Below are positions 1-5,444 of a DNA stretch of 12,104 bases, in pieces. A program made the position numbers and the translations under genes. Positions within the stretch are counted from its first letter, which is position 1, and every line of letters starts with the position of its first letter. The stretch is from a bacterium (lineage in GTDB: Bacteria > Patescibacteriota > Minisyncoccia > UBA6257 > 2-01-FULL-56-20): positions 1-12,104 of the forward strand of contig JAKALK010000024.1 of the NCBI GenBank assembly GCA_021813155.1. Reading direction: 5' to 3'. A model generated the notes under the pieces. That model made no database searches, was not told the DNA's origin, and worked only from the letters and a program-made list of their open reading frames with translations.

Positions 1-1
1 T

Positions 2-667
2 TTGATTCACTTGAAGATGACTGGGCACTTGTTGGCGGGGAAATGGCAAAATGCAAATGGTAAATGGGTGCCCGTGGGAAGCTCTAAAGAAATGAGGGAT
101 CCGAAAAATGGGTTTATTCGGCTGATTTTCTTTTTAGACTCAAAACAATATCCGATGCTCGCGCTTTCGGATATGCGGAGGTTTGCAAAAGTTTTATGCG
201 GACCGAAAGATAAAATTTTGAATTTGCCGGATTTGAAGGATTTAGGGCCGGAGGCGCTTGAGATAAGTTACAAAGATTTTAGAGATTTATTTAAAAATAA
301 AAAAGGAAATATAAAGCAGGTGTTGATGGATCAGAAATTTGTGGTTGGAATTGGGAATATTTATTCGGATGAGATTTTGTATACGGCGAAAATTCATCCA
401 CTTAGCCGTGTCGAAAAACTAAAAGAGCTGCAGATTAAAGTAATTTACGCGGCGATGAAAAAGATTTTGGAAAAAGGAATTAAGATGAGAGGGACGAGCA
501 GCGATGATTTTAGAGACACTTACGGTAAAAAAGGGAATTATGGAAACGTGATTTTGACGTATCAAAGACACGGAGAGAAATGCGCCAAGGGGCACTTGAT
601 ACACAGGATTGAAGTCGGGCAGAGATCAGCGCACTTTTGCCCCGTTTGCCAAAAGCTGATACAGTAA
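2..667 (+). CDS. mutM: formamidopyrimidine-DNA glycosylase, 3' part (5' end outside window)
   Basis: Fpg/MutM removes oxidised purines such as 8-oxoguanine and nicks the abasic site in base excision repair. The 221 visible residues begin inside the N-terminal domain (HLKMTGHL); about 50-60 residues including the catalytic N-terminal Pro-Glu lie off the window, so the first TTG here is an internal Leu codon. The helix-two-turn-helix is clear (residues about 109-135, QKFVVGIGNIYSDEILY, then HPLS), followed by the RGTSSDDFRD stretch and the C-terminal zinc finger ending GQRSAHFCPVCQ, with the finger arginine present. The first half of the finger is odd: the usual C-x2-C is C-A-K-G-H, so the second Cys is Gly with a His next to it, giving at best a Cys3His site. 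It ends about 100 bp before holA on the same strand. The family call is sure; zinc binding is less so. Confidence 0.95.
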   Translation: MIHLKMTGHLLAGKWQNANGKWVPVGSSKEMRDPKNGFIRLIFFLDSKQYPMLALSDMRRFAKVLCGPKDKILNLPDLKDLGPEALEISYKDFRDLFKNKKGNIKQVLMDQKFVVGIGNIYSDEILYTAKIHPLSRVEKLKELQIKVIYAAMKKILEKGIKMRGTSSDDFRDTYGKKGNYGNVILTYQRHGEKCAKGHLIHRIEVGQRSAHFCPVCQKLIQ

Positions 668-701
668 AAATAATGATTATTTTTCTATGCGGTCTGGACG
701 A

Positions 702-725
702 CCCTTCGGCTTCGCTCAGGGCGAG
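702..725 (+). repeat. dispersed CCCTTCGG..CTCAGGG repeat, intergenic copy
   Basis: CCCTTCGGCTTCGCTCAGGG followed by CGAG, between the glycosylase gene and holA. It is a variant of the repeat found in holA, glyA and folD in this window, here with CTTCG in place of CAAG in the centre. CCCT/AGGG ends make it a short imperfect hairpin. All copies in the window read in this orientation on the + strand. Confidence 0.75.
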
Positions 726-768
726 TTGTGGCATTATCTTATTTGAGGTGATAACATAGTTTTGCAAT

Positions 769-1680
769 ATGGTTATATTTTTATATGGCCCAGACGACTA
801 CCGACGAGAAGCTAAGAAGCGGGAGATTGTGGCGGAGTTTCAAAAACGACATTCTAACTTAGGACTTGGAACTTATGACCTATCAATTGAGGGGGATTTT
901 GAAATGTTCCTGGATTTTTTGAAAAATCAGTCGCTTTTTCAGTCGGCAAAGATGGCTGTTTTGGAGAATAGTTTTGAAGCGGCAGACGGCAAGATAAAAG
1001 AATTGAAGAGAGTTTTACAGGAAGTCGTTGATAACAAAAGTATTACCGTTTTGATTTCGGAGAAAGATAAACCGGTGAAGGCGTTGGATTTTTTGTTGAA
1101 GAAACCCGTTCGACAGATTCGGCAAGCTCACTACAGGCAAGCTCAGGGCGTGCCGGTTTTAGCCCAAGAATTTGAAGTTTTGAAGGGCAAGGAGTGGGAA
1201 AGTTTTGTGCGAGGTGAAGTTAAAAAGCGGGAAATAAATATTTCGCCGGATGGGGTGAGATTTTTAGCTCAAGTTTATGAGGGCGATACTTGGCGGTTGG
1301 TTACGGAGTTGGATAAAATTCAGTTTTTGGGTGGCCCTTCGACAGGCTCAGGGCAAGCTCCTTCGGCCCTTCGACAAAGCTCAGGGCAAGCAGGCTCAGG
1401 GCTTAGTCGGGAAATTCAGATTAAAGACTTAGAGGATTTGGGAGTGGAGCAAGCACCAAATTTTTGGGGGTTGATTTTGGGTTTCAAGTCGCGGGATGTG
1501 GCGGCTCGGCTTTGGGCGTTAGAAAAAGTTTTTGGATTAAATGAGCCGCCGGCAAAGATTTTTAATATATTGGCGTATCAACTACCCGATAAACTTCAAG
1601 ATTTAGCCCGATATGATTTGATGGTGAAGTCGGGAAAGATAGAATACGAAGAAGTTCTGGTTGATCTAGCGCTGAAGTAA
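769..1680 (+). CDS. holA: DNA polymerase III delta subunit
   Basis: The delta subunit of the clamp loader opens the beta sliding clamp during replication. The 303-residue product starts MVIFLYGPDDYRREAKK, like the N-terminal nucleotide-binding-like domain of HolA (L-Y-G-x-D-x-Y/F), and carries the family's GDTWRLVTELDKI stretch at residues about 172-184 in the second domain, then the third helical domain (NFWGLILGF onward). Two low-complexity segments do not look like HolA: residues about 113-127 (VRQIRQAHYRQAQG) and 189-212 (rich in S, G, Q, A). Both are encoded by dispersed repeats, kept in frame and probably in surface loops. The ATG at 769 is the first sensible start; a weak TTGTGG (726-731), 18-nt spacer and GATAAC (750-755) would put the mRNA start about 7 nt before it. 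It converges on rpsT with a shared terminator. Confidence 0.9.
   Translation: MVIFLYGPDDYRREAKKREIVAEFQKRHSNLGLGTYDLSIEGDFEMFLDFLKNQSLFQSAKMAVLENSFEAADGKIKELKRVLQEVVDNKSITVLISEKDKPVKALDFLLKKPVRQIRQAHYRQAQGVPVLAQEFEVLKGKEWESFVRGEVKKREINISPDGVRFLAQVYEGDTWRLVTELDKIQFLGGPSTGSGQAPSALRQSSGQAGSGLSREIQIKDLEDLGVEQAPNFWGLILGFKSRDVAARLWALEKVFGLNEPPAKIFNILAYQLPDKLQDLARYDLMVKSGKIEYEEVLVDLALK
1105..1150 (+). repeat. repeat insertion inside holA, copy 1
   Basis: A stretch made of partial units of the dispersed repeat (CCCGTTCGACAG, then TTCGGCAAGCTCAC, then TACAGGCAAGCTCAGGGCG). The last 33 bases (about 1118-1150) are identical to 6437-6469 in glyA, but the two genes read them in different frames. In holA they give IRQAHYRQAQG. 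The insertion leaves the reading frame open. Confidence 0.85.
1335..1402 (+). repeat. repeat insertion inside holA, copy 2 (compound)
   Basis: Several consecutive units: CCCTTCGACAGGCTCAGGGC, then AAGCTCCTTCGG, then CCCTTCGACAAAGCTCAGGG, then CAAGCAGGCTCAGGGC. Translated in frame as a Ser/Gly/Gln-rich linker at residues 189-212 of HolA. The serial arrangement suggests repeated insertion or expansion at the same place. Confidence 0.85.
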
Positions 1681-1686
1681 AAAAAC

Positions 1687-1708
1687 AACGTCCGAGACGT
1701 TATTTTTT
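1687..1708. terminator. bidirectional terminator between holA and rpsT
   Basis: AACGTC-CGA-GACGTT, a 6-bp stem, followed on the + strand by ATTTTTT and on the - strand by GTTTTTT. It lies between two convergent genes and overlaps the rpsT stop codon. Confidence 0.8.
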
Positions 1709-1960
1709 AGCTATCAATTTTGAGAGTCGGGATTTGAGACGGCTGGCCTTATTTTTTTTAATGACGCCGGCTTTTGCGGCTTTATCGAGAGATTTGTAAG
1801 CTTTTGAGAGGGCTGCTTTGGTTTTTGCGGCATCTTTTTCAGTAAGGGCTTTCTTGAATTCTTTGATATCTTTTTTATAAACCTCTTTCTTTTTTAGATT
1901 TCGCTTGCGCCGCGTGATATTCTGGCGCAGGGCTTTTTTGGCGGATTCTGTTATAGGCAT
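1700..1960 (-). CDS. rpsT: 30S ribosomal protein S20
   Basis: S20 is a small helical protein that binds 16S rRNA early in 30S assembly. The 86-residue, Lys-rich product has the family's length and shape: MPITESAKKALRQ at the start, a basic N-terminal helix (NITRRKRNLKKK), the middle stretch ending AYKSLDKAAKAGVIKKNKA, and SRLSKLIAKK at the end. The start at 1960 matches the family N-terminus. It stands alone as a monocistronic unit, with its own promoter about 30 nt upstream and a terminator overlapping its stop codon. No clear Shine-Dalgarno sequence precedes the ATG. Confidence 0.96.
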   Translation of the reverse strand: MPITESAKKALRQNITRRKRNLKKKEVYKKDIKEFKKALTEKDAAKTKAALSKAYKSLDKAAKAGVIKKNKASRLKSRLSKLIAKK

Positions 1961-1987
1961 AGTTTAATTGAATTATGAATTAGAAGA

Positions 1988-2016
1988 ATAATAGACTGCG
2001 AGGTAAAAAAATGCAA
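1988..2016 (-). promoter_or_regulatory. promoter of rpsT
   Basis: On the - strand TTGCAT (2011-2016), a 17-nt spacer, and TATTAT (1988-1993). Predicted start near 1981, leaving a leader of about 20 nt before the rpsT ATG. The -35 box sits directly against the terminator hairpin of the upstream gene. Confidence 0.7.
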
Positions 2017-2043
2017 GCCCCCGAAGCTGAAAAGCTTCGGGGG
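2004..2043 (-). terminator. intrinsic terminator of the 2071-2562 gene
   Basis: 11-bp GC-rich stem CCCCCGAAGCT / AGCTTCGGGGG (2018-2028 and 2033-2043) around a four-base loop. On the - strand a T-rich run (TTTTTTT, about 2004-2010) follows after a short CTTGCA spacer. It lies 28 nt beyond the stop codon of the hypothetical gene. Confidence 0.8.
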
Positions 2044-2070
2044 GCGATGTTCTCTTGGTGAGATTGAATC

Positions 2071-2562
2071 TTAGGCGATGTCGCAGATGGTTTTAGTCAG
2101 GGCGTCGATGGCTTTGGTTTTGCTCCTAATGGCATCTGCGATTGCAGTTCTCAGGCCTTCCTTCACGATCTCTTTGGCGTATCGACCTGAAGGTTGAGGC
2201 AATAGGCGGATGAATTCATTGGCTACAGAGAGCGCGTCATTACCCAATCTTCCTTTCATGTATCTGAGCCAATCATTCGGAAGAGGTTCGCAGGCTCTTT
2301 CTATGTCGGAGTCGGGATATGTTTTCCAAATTTCTAGACCAGTTCTCGTGAAAACGAGGGCGATTTTTATAACTTGGGTTGGTCCATGTCGAACTTTGGT
2401 GATACCAACGATCAACCCTCGAGATTCTCCCTGAAGCGCCTCGTTTTTGGGGTTTTCGGGTTTGACATTGTAGTATTTGTCGAGCCACTTAATTTCGTGG
2501 CAGACAATATTATAGAGATCTACAATGTCCTTGCATGCCATGTCGAGCGCACTCGTTGTCAT
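2071..2562 (-). CDS. hypothetical protein, 163 aa
   Basis: I do not recognise this protein. The N-terminal third (residues 1-35) looks helical, with a short aromatic stretch (IKWLDKYY). A central part (about 48-78, GLIVGITKVRHGPTQ and VIKIALVFTRTGLEIW) looks like beta strands, and the C-terminal half is helical (WLRYMKGRLGNDALSVANEF and on). No signal peptide or membrane segment is seen, so it is probably cytoplasmic. The start is well supported: ACAAGGAG lies 7-8 nt before the ATG, one of the few good Shine-Dalgarno sites in the window. It is GC-richer than its neighbours, has its own promoter, a structured leader of about 75 nt and a strong terminator. In this it resembles the gene at 10082-10447, though the proteins show no similarity I can see. 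Confidence 0.75.
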   Translation of the reverse strand: MTTSALDMACKDIVDLYNIVCHEIKWLDKYYNVKPENPKNEALQGESRGLIVGITKVRHGPTQVIKIALVFTRTGLEIWKTYPDSDIERACEPLPNDWLRYMKGRLGNDALSVANEFIRLLPQPSGRYAKEIVKEGLRTAIADAIRSKTKAIDALTKTICDIA

Positions 2563-2637
2563 GGTCTACTCCTTGTAAAAAGAACTGTTCTTGGCCAGTG
2601 GTCGACTTTAGCGACGTGCCAAAGTTCTAGGCCAACT
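2563..2637 (-). promoter_or_regulatory. structured 5' leader of the 2071-2562 gene
   Basis: In the - strand transcript an outer helix TTGGCC/GGCCAA (2630-2635 with 2591-2596) encloses a second helix CTTTGGC/GCTAAAG (2618-2624 with 2606-2612, one G-U pair). Next comes a palindrome AAGAAC-A-GTTCTT (2580-2592) followed by TTT, then the Shine-Dalgarno site. The layout would allow leader-based control, but it matches no riboswitch class I know. Confidence 0.4.
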
Positions 2638-2643
2638 TTTCGT

Positions 2644-2673
2644 AATTTATCAGGTTGGCTGCTATTTTGTCAA
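2644..2673 (-). promoter_or_regulatory. promoter of the 2071-2562 gene, inside the 3' end of the DedA-like gene
   Basis: On the - strand a consensus TTGACA (2668-2673), an 18-nt spacer, and TAAATT (2644-2649) preceded by TGA, an extended -10. The -35 box overlaps the last codons of the upstream gene. Predicted start near 2637. Confidence 0.55.
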
Positions 2674-3303
2674 TGTGTTTTCGGTGTCGTGGCCATTACT
2701 ACTCCAGGCTCCCAGTCCCTTGAGGAGGTTTTTTATAATTGATTTTTTGCTTAGGTATTTTAAGAGAAACTCGAAAGCGATGAAAAGAATAACAACTATT
2801 ATAATAGTTACTTCTAAATTCTTAAAGAGTTTGATTGACTGGAGGGGAAGAAGCCCAAGACCGATAGCAGTGGTTGAGGTGATCATTAATCCCAGCCACA
2901 CAACAATAGTTTTCAGACTGATGCGGAAAAATTTTTTGAAACTGACTGATTGAGTCCATCCGACCAAAAAAAGAAAAGGGGCGCTGGTCGAGGAGACGAA
3001 CTTTGAAAGGTAGAGCCATTTGAGGTTGTCTTCGTGGATGTGTTTGTAAATTAGATCGTGGTGGGGGAGATGGTTTTTAATGAAGTTTCCAAACTTAGTG
3101 TTATGAAGCCAGCGGCCGGAAAAGTACCAAAGGTTGTCGGCGCTGATATCAGCTGCAAGGACAGTTAAAATTACGTAGAGCATGCCCCAGTGGCCGAAGC
3201 GGCCGAGGAAGGCCAAGAGGAAAGTTGAGAAAGCGGCGGCATTGCCGATCAGGATAGTTGAGAAATAAATAGCTAGATAAGTATAGAATTCGCTAGGAAT
3301 CAT
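2662..3303 (-). CDS. DedA-like (VTT domain) membrane protein
   Basis: DedA/VTT proteins are inner-membrane proteins linked to lipid flipping and membrane homeostasis. The 213-residue product has hydrophobic segments at about 8-32, 38-55, 106-120, 132-152 and 164-182. The block LAADISADNLWYFSGRWL (49-66) fits the family's G/D-x3-D-x3-Y-x2-GR motif, and KFVSSTSAPFLFLVGW (101-116) sits where DedA proteins have the R-F-x-P-x-x-R re-entrant loop. The two arginines and the proline of that motif are not in their usual places, so this is a divergent member. The tail (residues 185-213) is basic then polar and probably cytosolic. The ATG at 3301-3303 follows a hairpin and T-run closely. Its stop lies 99 bp before the next gene, whose promoter overlaps its end. 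Confidence 0.75.
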   Translation of the reverse strand: MIPSEFYTYLAIYFSTILIGNAAAFSTFLLAFLGRFGHWGMLYVILTVLAADISADNLWYFSGRWLHNTKFGNFIKNHLPHHDLIYKHIHEDNLKWLYLSKFVSSTSAPFLFLVGWTQSVSFKKFFRISLKTIVVWLGLMITSTTAIGLGLLPLQSIKLFKNLEVTIIIVVILFIAFEFLLKYLSKKSIIKNLLKGLGAWSSNGHDTENTLTK

Positions 3304-3305
3304 AT

Positions 3306-3344
3306 AAAAAGCTGCCTCTAGAGCAGCATAGGTTTATTGTAGCA
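3306..3344 (-). promoter_or_regulatory. extended -10 promoter and hairpin/T-run before the DedA-like gene
   Basis: On the - strand TGC-TACAAT (TACAAT at 3336-3341) is an extended -10 without a good -35. From the predicted start near 3329 the RNA forms GCTGC-TCTAGAG-GCAGC (3311-3327) followed by TTTTT (3306-3310), and the ATG comes 2 nt later. The hairpin either ends transcripts from the MazG-like gene upstream or acts as an attenuator in the DedA leader. The sequence alone does not decide. Confidence 0.45.
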
Positions 3345-3366
3345 CAGTTTTAAATTGGCGGCTAAT

Positions 3367-3395
3367 TTGACGCGGAAGCTCGCATTTTTTACTAT
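3367..3395 (+). promoter_or_regulatory. promoter of tRNA-His
   Basis: TTGACG (3367-3372), 17-nt spacer, TACTAT (3390-3395). The predicted start near 3402 is about 9 nt before the tRNA 5' end. Confidence 0.75.
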
Positions 3396-3410
3396 GAAGC
3401 TGATTTAGAT

Positions 3411-3482
3411 GGAGGTATTGGTGTAGCAGCAGCACAAGAGATTGTGGCTCTCTTAGCACGGGTGCAATTCCCGTATACCTCC
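3411..3482 (+). tRNA. tRNA-His (anticodon GTG)
   Basis: Cloverleaf read by eye. The acceptor is GGAGGTAT/ATACCTCC with an encoded G-1 at 3411 paired to C73, the hallmark of tRNA-His. The D-stem is GTGT/GCAC and the anticodon stem AGAGA/TCTCT with loop TTGTGGC (anticodon GTG). The T-stem is ACGGG/CCCGT with loop TGCAATT. CCA is not encoded. Two oddities: the D-loop AGCAGCA has no GG pair, and T-loop position 55 is G where T is nearly universal. It is on the + strand between two - strand genes, with its own promoter. Confidence 0.9.
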
Positions 3483-3511
3483 CTTGGCGAGTATTTTGTC
3501 TGTTCACTTCT

Positions 3512-4198
3512 TTATGATTTGAATTGAGAGGTTTCTTCGAAGGTACAAAAGCAGGGAGTTTTGTGACAGACATGACAACCTTTTTTGTACATCTTCGAAA
3601 GTTCTTGGGCTATTTCGATTTTTGAAGAATTAGCTACTCCAATGGCGCAAGATAAAAAGTCGGCTGATTCTAAAATGACTTGGTCAAAACTTTGATCGGA
3701 GTGGTTGTTTTGGAAGACGTGAAAGGCTTCAGACAATTCTCCCATTTCTTCGGCTAGGTGGATGCCGGCGTGTTCTAGGGTGCGGCTTTCTTTTGGGTAA
3801 ATTTTCTGAAACATTTCTTGGAATCCGTGCAGAGTTTTAGGTTTTAGTTGATTGTTGATTTTTGGTTTTCTTCTGGTTTTAACTTTTATTTTTTTACAAA
3901 CACAAGGACTGGAAGCACAATAAGAACAAAGGTAGGGAAATCTCTCCCAAGTTTTTTCTTCAAGATTAATGTGGAGTTGGTTTAGGAAAGACATAAACCA
4001 ACTTAATGTGATTAAGAGGTTAAGCTTGGTTTTGGCGGTATCGTGTTTGCGGATGCCTTTTAAGCTGCGCATAGCAAAGCGTTCTATATTAGAGAGAGTA
4101 TCCCAGACGCTGTAGTGGCGGTTATTTTTAGGGCCGTAGACCTGTTTTATGAAATTTTGGAATTCTGAAACCGAGGTGGAGAGTTTGACTTTAGCCAT
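3512..4198 (-). CDS. MazG-like nucleotide pyrophosphohydrolase with two Cys clusters
   Basis: MazG-like enzymes hydrolyse (d)NTPs to NMPs and pyrophosphate, often cleaning the nucleotide pool. The C-terminal half of this 228-residue protein carries the all-alpha NTP-PPase metal motifs: EEMGE at residues 150-154 (EExxE) and ESAD at 177-180 (ExxD). The N-terminal about 90 residues are helical and unrecognised. Two copies of C-x2-C-x4-C-x-C frame the MazG domain, at residues 91-101 and 208-218, suggesting two zinc sites or one shared site. The two clusters look duplicated. A Lys/Arg-rich linker (102-121) follows the first. The ATG at 4196-4198 lies only 8 nt after a TATAAT box, so the mRNA is probably leaderless. 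It is divergent from the dCTP deaminase-like gene, which also acts on the nucleotide pool. Confidence 0.8.
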   Translation of the reverse strand: MAKVKLSTSVSEFQNFIKQVYGPKNNRHYSVWDTLSNIERFAMRSLKGIRKHDTAKTKLNLLITLSWFMSFLNQLHINLEEKTWERFPYLCSYCASSPCVCKKIKVKTRRKPKINNQLKPKTLHGFQEMFQKIYPKESRTLEHAGIHLAEEMGELSEAFHVFQNNHSDQSFDQVILESADFLSCAIGVANSSKIEIAQELSKMYKKGCHVCHKTPCFCTFEETSQFKS

Positions 4199-4206
4199 GG
4201 AACTTA

Positions 4207-4215
4207 ATTATACCA
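4207..4215 (-). promoter_or_regulatory. extended -10 promoter of the MazG-like gene
   Basis: On the - strand TGG-TATAAT, with TATAAT at 4207-4212. No -35 of good quality is seen at 16-18 nt. The predicted start (about 4200) is within 2-3 nt of the ATG. Confidence 0.6.
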
Positions 4216-4269
4216 AGTACATTATTTTAGCAATCCACCACTTTTCGACATTTTGGGTATCTTTGAGAC

Positions 4270-4298
4270 TTGTTTTGTGATTAAAGACCCGATAAACT
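4270..4298 (+). promoter_or_regulatory. promoter of the dCTP deaminase-like gene
   Basis: TTGTTT (4270-4275), 17-nt spacer, TAAACT (4293-4298). The predicted start falls at the A of the ATG at 4305, a leaderless arrangement. The boxes are only moderate matches. Confidence 0.45.
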
Positions 4299-4304
4299 AA
4301 TCTC

Positions 4305-4985
4305 ATGCTTTTATCGCAAGATCAGATTAAGGAACATATGAAGAAGGGGACGATTGTGATTGATCCCTTTAATGAGAAAAATCTCAAAACTACGAGTTAT
4401 GACGTGACTTTGGGGGAGTGGTTTTGGAGAGAAAAAGCTCCTAAAGGAAGGCACACAATTCATAACCTTTATGACGAAGTTTCGACTAAAACAGTTTGGT
4501 CGGGGCCTTTTCAGGCACAATTAGCGGGGGAGCTTAGGAAAGATTGGGGAGTGGAGCTTAGAAATATTCCAGATGGAGCGAAAGTGGTTGTGCTTGAACC
4601 GGGGGAGACGATTTTGGCGCACACACAGGAATTTATTGGTGGACGAGATATTTGCGTGGCGAAAATGTACGCGCGGTCCTCGATGGGGAGGAATTTTGTG
4701 GAGGTTTGCAAAGATGCGGGGTGGGGGGATATCGGATATTTTAATCGGTGGACGATGGAGGTAACAAACAACTCGCAACATTTTTCAATCCCTTTAGTTG
4801 TCGGGCGCCGGATTGCGCAGATGGTTTTTTATGAGGTGGCGCCGCTTCAGAAAAAAGAAATTGACTACGTGGGCGAAGGAGGAAAATATCAGGTTTCGCA
4901 GAACTTGGATGTTTTGAAAAGAGAGTGGAACCCCCAGATGATGATTCCGCAGATGCATAAGGATTGGGAGGTGACTCAAGCGTGA
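4305..4985 (+). CDS. dcd: dCTP deaminase / dUTPase-fold protein
   Basis: Dcd deaminates dCTP to dUTP, feeding dTMP synthesis; relatives of the same trimeric fold hydrolyse dUTP. The 226-residue product opens MLLSQDQIKEHMKKG and has SYDVTLG (31-37), like the family's N-terminal signature. The core reads ARSSMGRN (123-130) with the conserved R-S-S, then AGWGDIGYFNRWTMEV (138-153), where E152 matches the general-base glutamate and D142 the conserved Asp, then VVGRRIAQMVFYE (165-177). It is longer than the usual about 190 residues, with extra sequence at about 40-90 and a C-terminal tail. The insert makes substrate choice (dCTP, dUTP or both) uncertain. Its TGA stop is formed by the first bases of the nuclease cassette that follows, so the natural C-terminus may have been altered by that insertion. 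Confidence 0.8.
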   Translation: MLLSQDQIKEHMKKGTIVIDPFNEKNLKTTSYDVTLGEWFWREKAPKGRHTIHNLYDEVSTKTVWSGPFQAQLAGELRKDWGVELRNIPDGAKVVVLEPGETILAHTQEFIGGRDICVAKMYARSSMGRNFVEVCKDAGWGDIGYFNRWTMEVTNNSQHFSIPLVVGRRIAQMVFYEVAPLQKKEIDYVGEGGKYQVSQNLDVLKREWNPQMMIPQMHKDWEVTQA

Positions 4986-5028
4986 TACCAATATACGAAT
5001 GCGTGCTAATGATGCGAATAATACTAAT
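4983..5028 (+). repeat. left iteron array of the GxxExxY cassette
   Basis: Units ATACCAAT, ATACGAAT, GTGCTAAT, ATGCGAAT and ATACTAAT, preceded by TG. The first TGA is also the dcd stop codon. The array from 4999 on is translated as the first ten residues of the nuclease ORF (Asn-rich). Confidence 0.8.
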
Positions 5029-5403
5029 AAGATAATTTATCCTAAACTTTCTTATTTGATAACTGGAATATGTTTTAGTGTTCATAATGATTTAGTAAGA
5101 TACTCAAGAGAAAAACAGTATGGGGATGAGATTGAAAGGAGGCTAAAAGACTTAAGGTTGCCTTACGTCAGAGAGTTGCGAGTTGGAGAAAGCGGAAATA
5201 TAGTCGATTTTATGATTGATGATAGGGTTATTTTAGAGATAAAAGCTAAAAGGTTGGTAACTAAGGAAGATTATTTTCAAACGTAGAGGTATTTACAATC
5301 TTTAAGAGTAAAATTAGGTTTATTGGTTAATTTTAGGGATAAATATATTAAGCCTGCTAGAATTATAAGAATTGATACCGATAAAAAAGTTAAATTTGTA
5401 TGA
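4999..5403 (+). pseudogene. GxxExxY-family PD-(D/E)xK nuclease, interrupted by a TAG stop
   Basis: The 95 codons before the stop match the GxxExxY family (PD-(D/E)xK fold): KLSYLITGICFSVHN (16-30), REKQYGDEIERRL (37-49), and the active-site core NIVDFMIDDRVILEIKAKR (67-85) with D70, E80 and K82. The line then reads KEDYFQT, stop (TAG at 5284-5286), and continues in the same frame as RYLQSLRVKLGLLVNF and so on to TGA at 5401-5403. Family members I know read DYYQ-x-QRYL here, so a CAG-to-TAG change is the simplest cause. Read through, the protein would be 134 residues, normal for the family. The ATG at 4999 is the only good start, although it puts iteron-coded residues at the N-terminus. Probably a recently inactivated gene; its cellular role is unknown even in intact relatives. 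Confidence 0.8.
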
Positions 5404-5438
5404 TTAGTATCATTTGTAAAATTAGTATATTTGTATCA
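5394..5438 (-). repeat. right iteron array of the GxxExxY cassette
   Basis: Five units ATTTGTAT, ATTAGTAT, ATTTGTAA, ATTAGTAT, ATTTGTAT on the + strand, which are ATAC(A/T)AAT-type units on the - strand, closed by CA. It contains the final TGA of the nuclease frame and ends 6 nt before the glyA ATG, so it also supplies the glyA upstream region (a TATATT lies at 5426-5431). Confidence 0.8.
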
Positions 5439-5444
5439 TAGCTG

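Larger units (their letters stand above)
4983..5438 (+). mobile_element. one-gene GxxExxY nuclease cassette bounded by inverted iteron arrays
   Basis: A segment of about 456 bp between dcd and glyA, bounded by mirror-image arrays of five 8-bp units of the form ATAC-N-AAT. Left units start at 4985, 4993, 5003, 5012 and 5021. Right units (reverse strand) occupy 5429-5436, 5421-5428, 5412-5419, 5403-5410 and 5394-5401. Measured from outside, spacings are 8, 10, 9, 9 on the left and 8, 9, 9, 9 on the right. The outer ends read TGATACNAATATACNAAT on both sides. The nuclease start and stop codons lie inside the arrays. No transposase and no clear target duplication is seen. Calling it mobile is inference from the symmetry. 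Confidence 0.65.

Noticed and set aside
2580..2592. AAGAAC-T-GTTCTT as a LexA-type SOS box
   Set aside because: The half-sites GAAC/GTTC are separated by one base instead of four, so it does not fit the Gram-positive-type LexA box.
5284..5286. TAG as a recoded sense codon
   Set aside because: The rest of the window gives no support: TAG ends the DedA-like gene, and no other in-frame TAG interrupts a recognisable gene.
4983..5438. The iteron arrays as a CRISPR array or an origin of replication
   Set aside because: Units are only 8 bp with no spacers of CRISPR length, and they are arranged in mirror image around a nuclease gene with no replication gene nearby.
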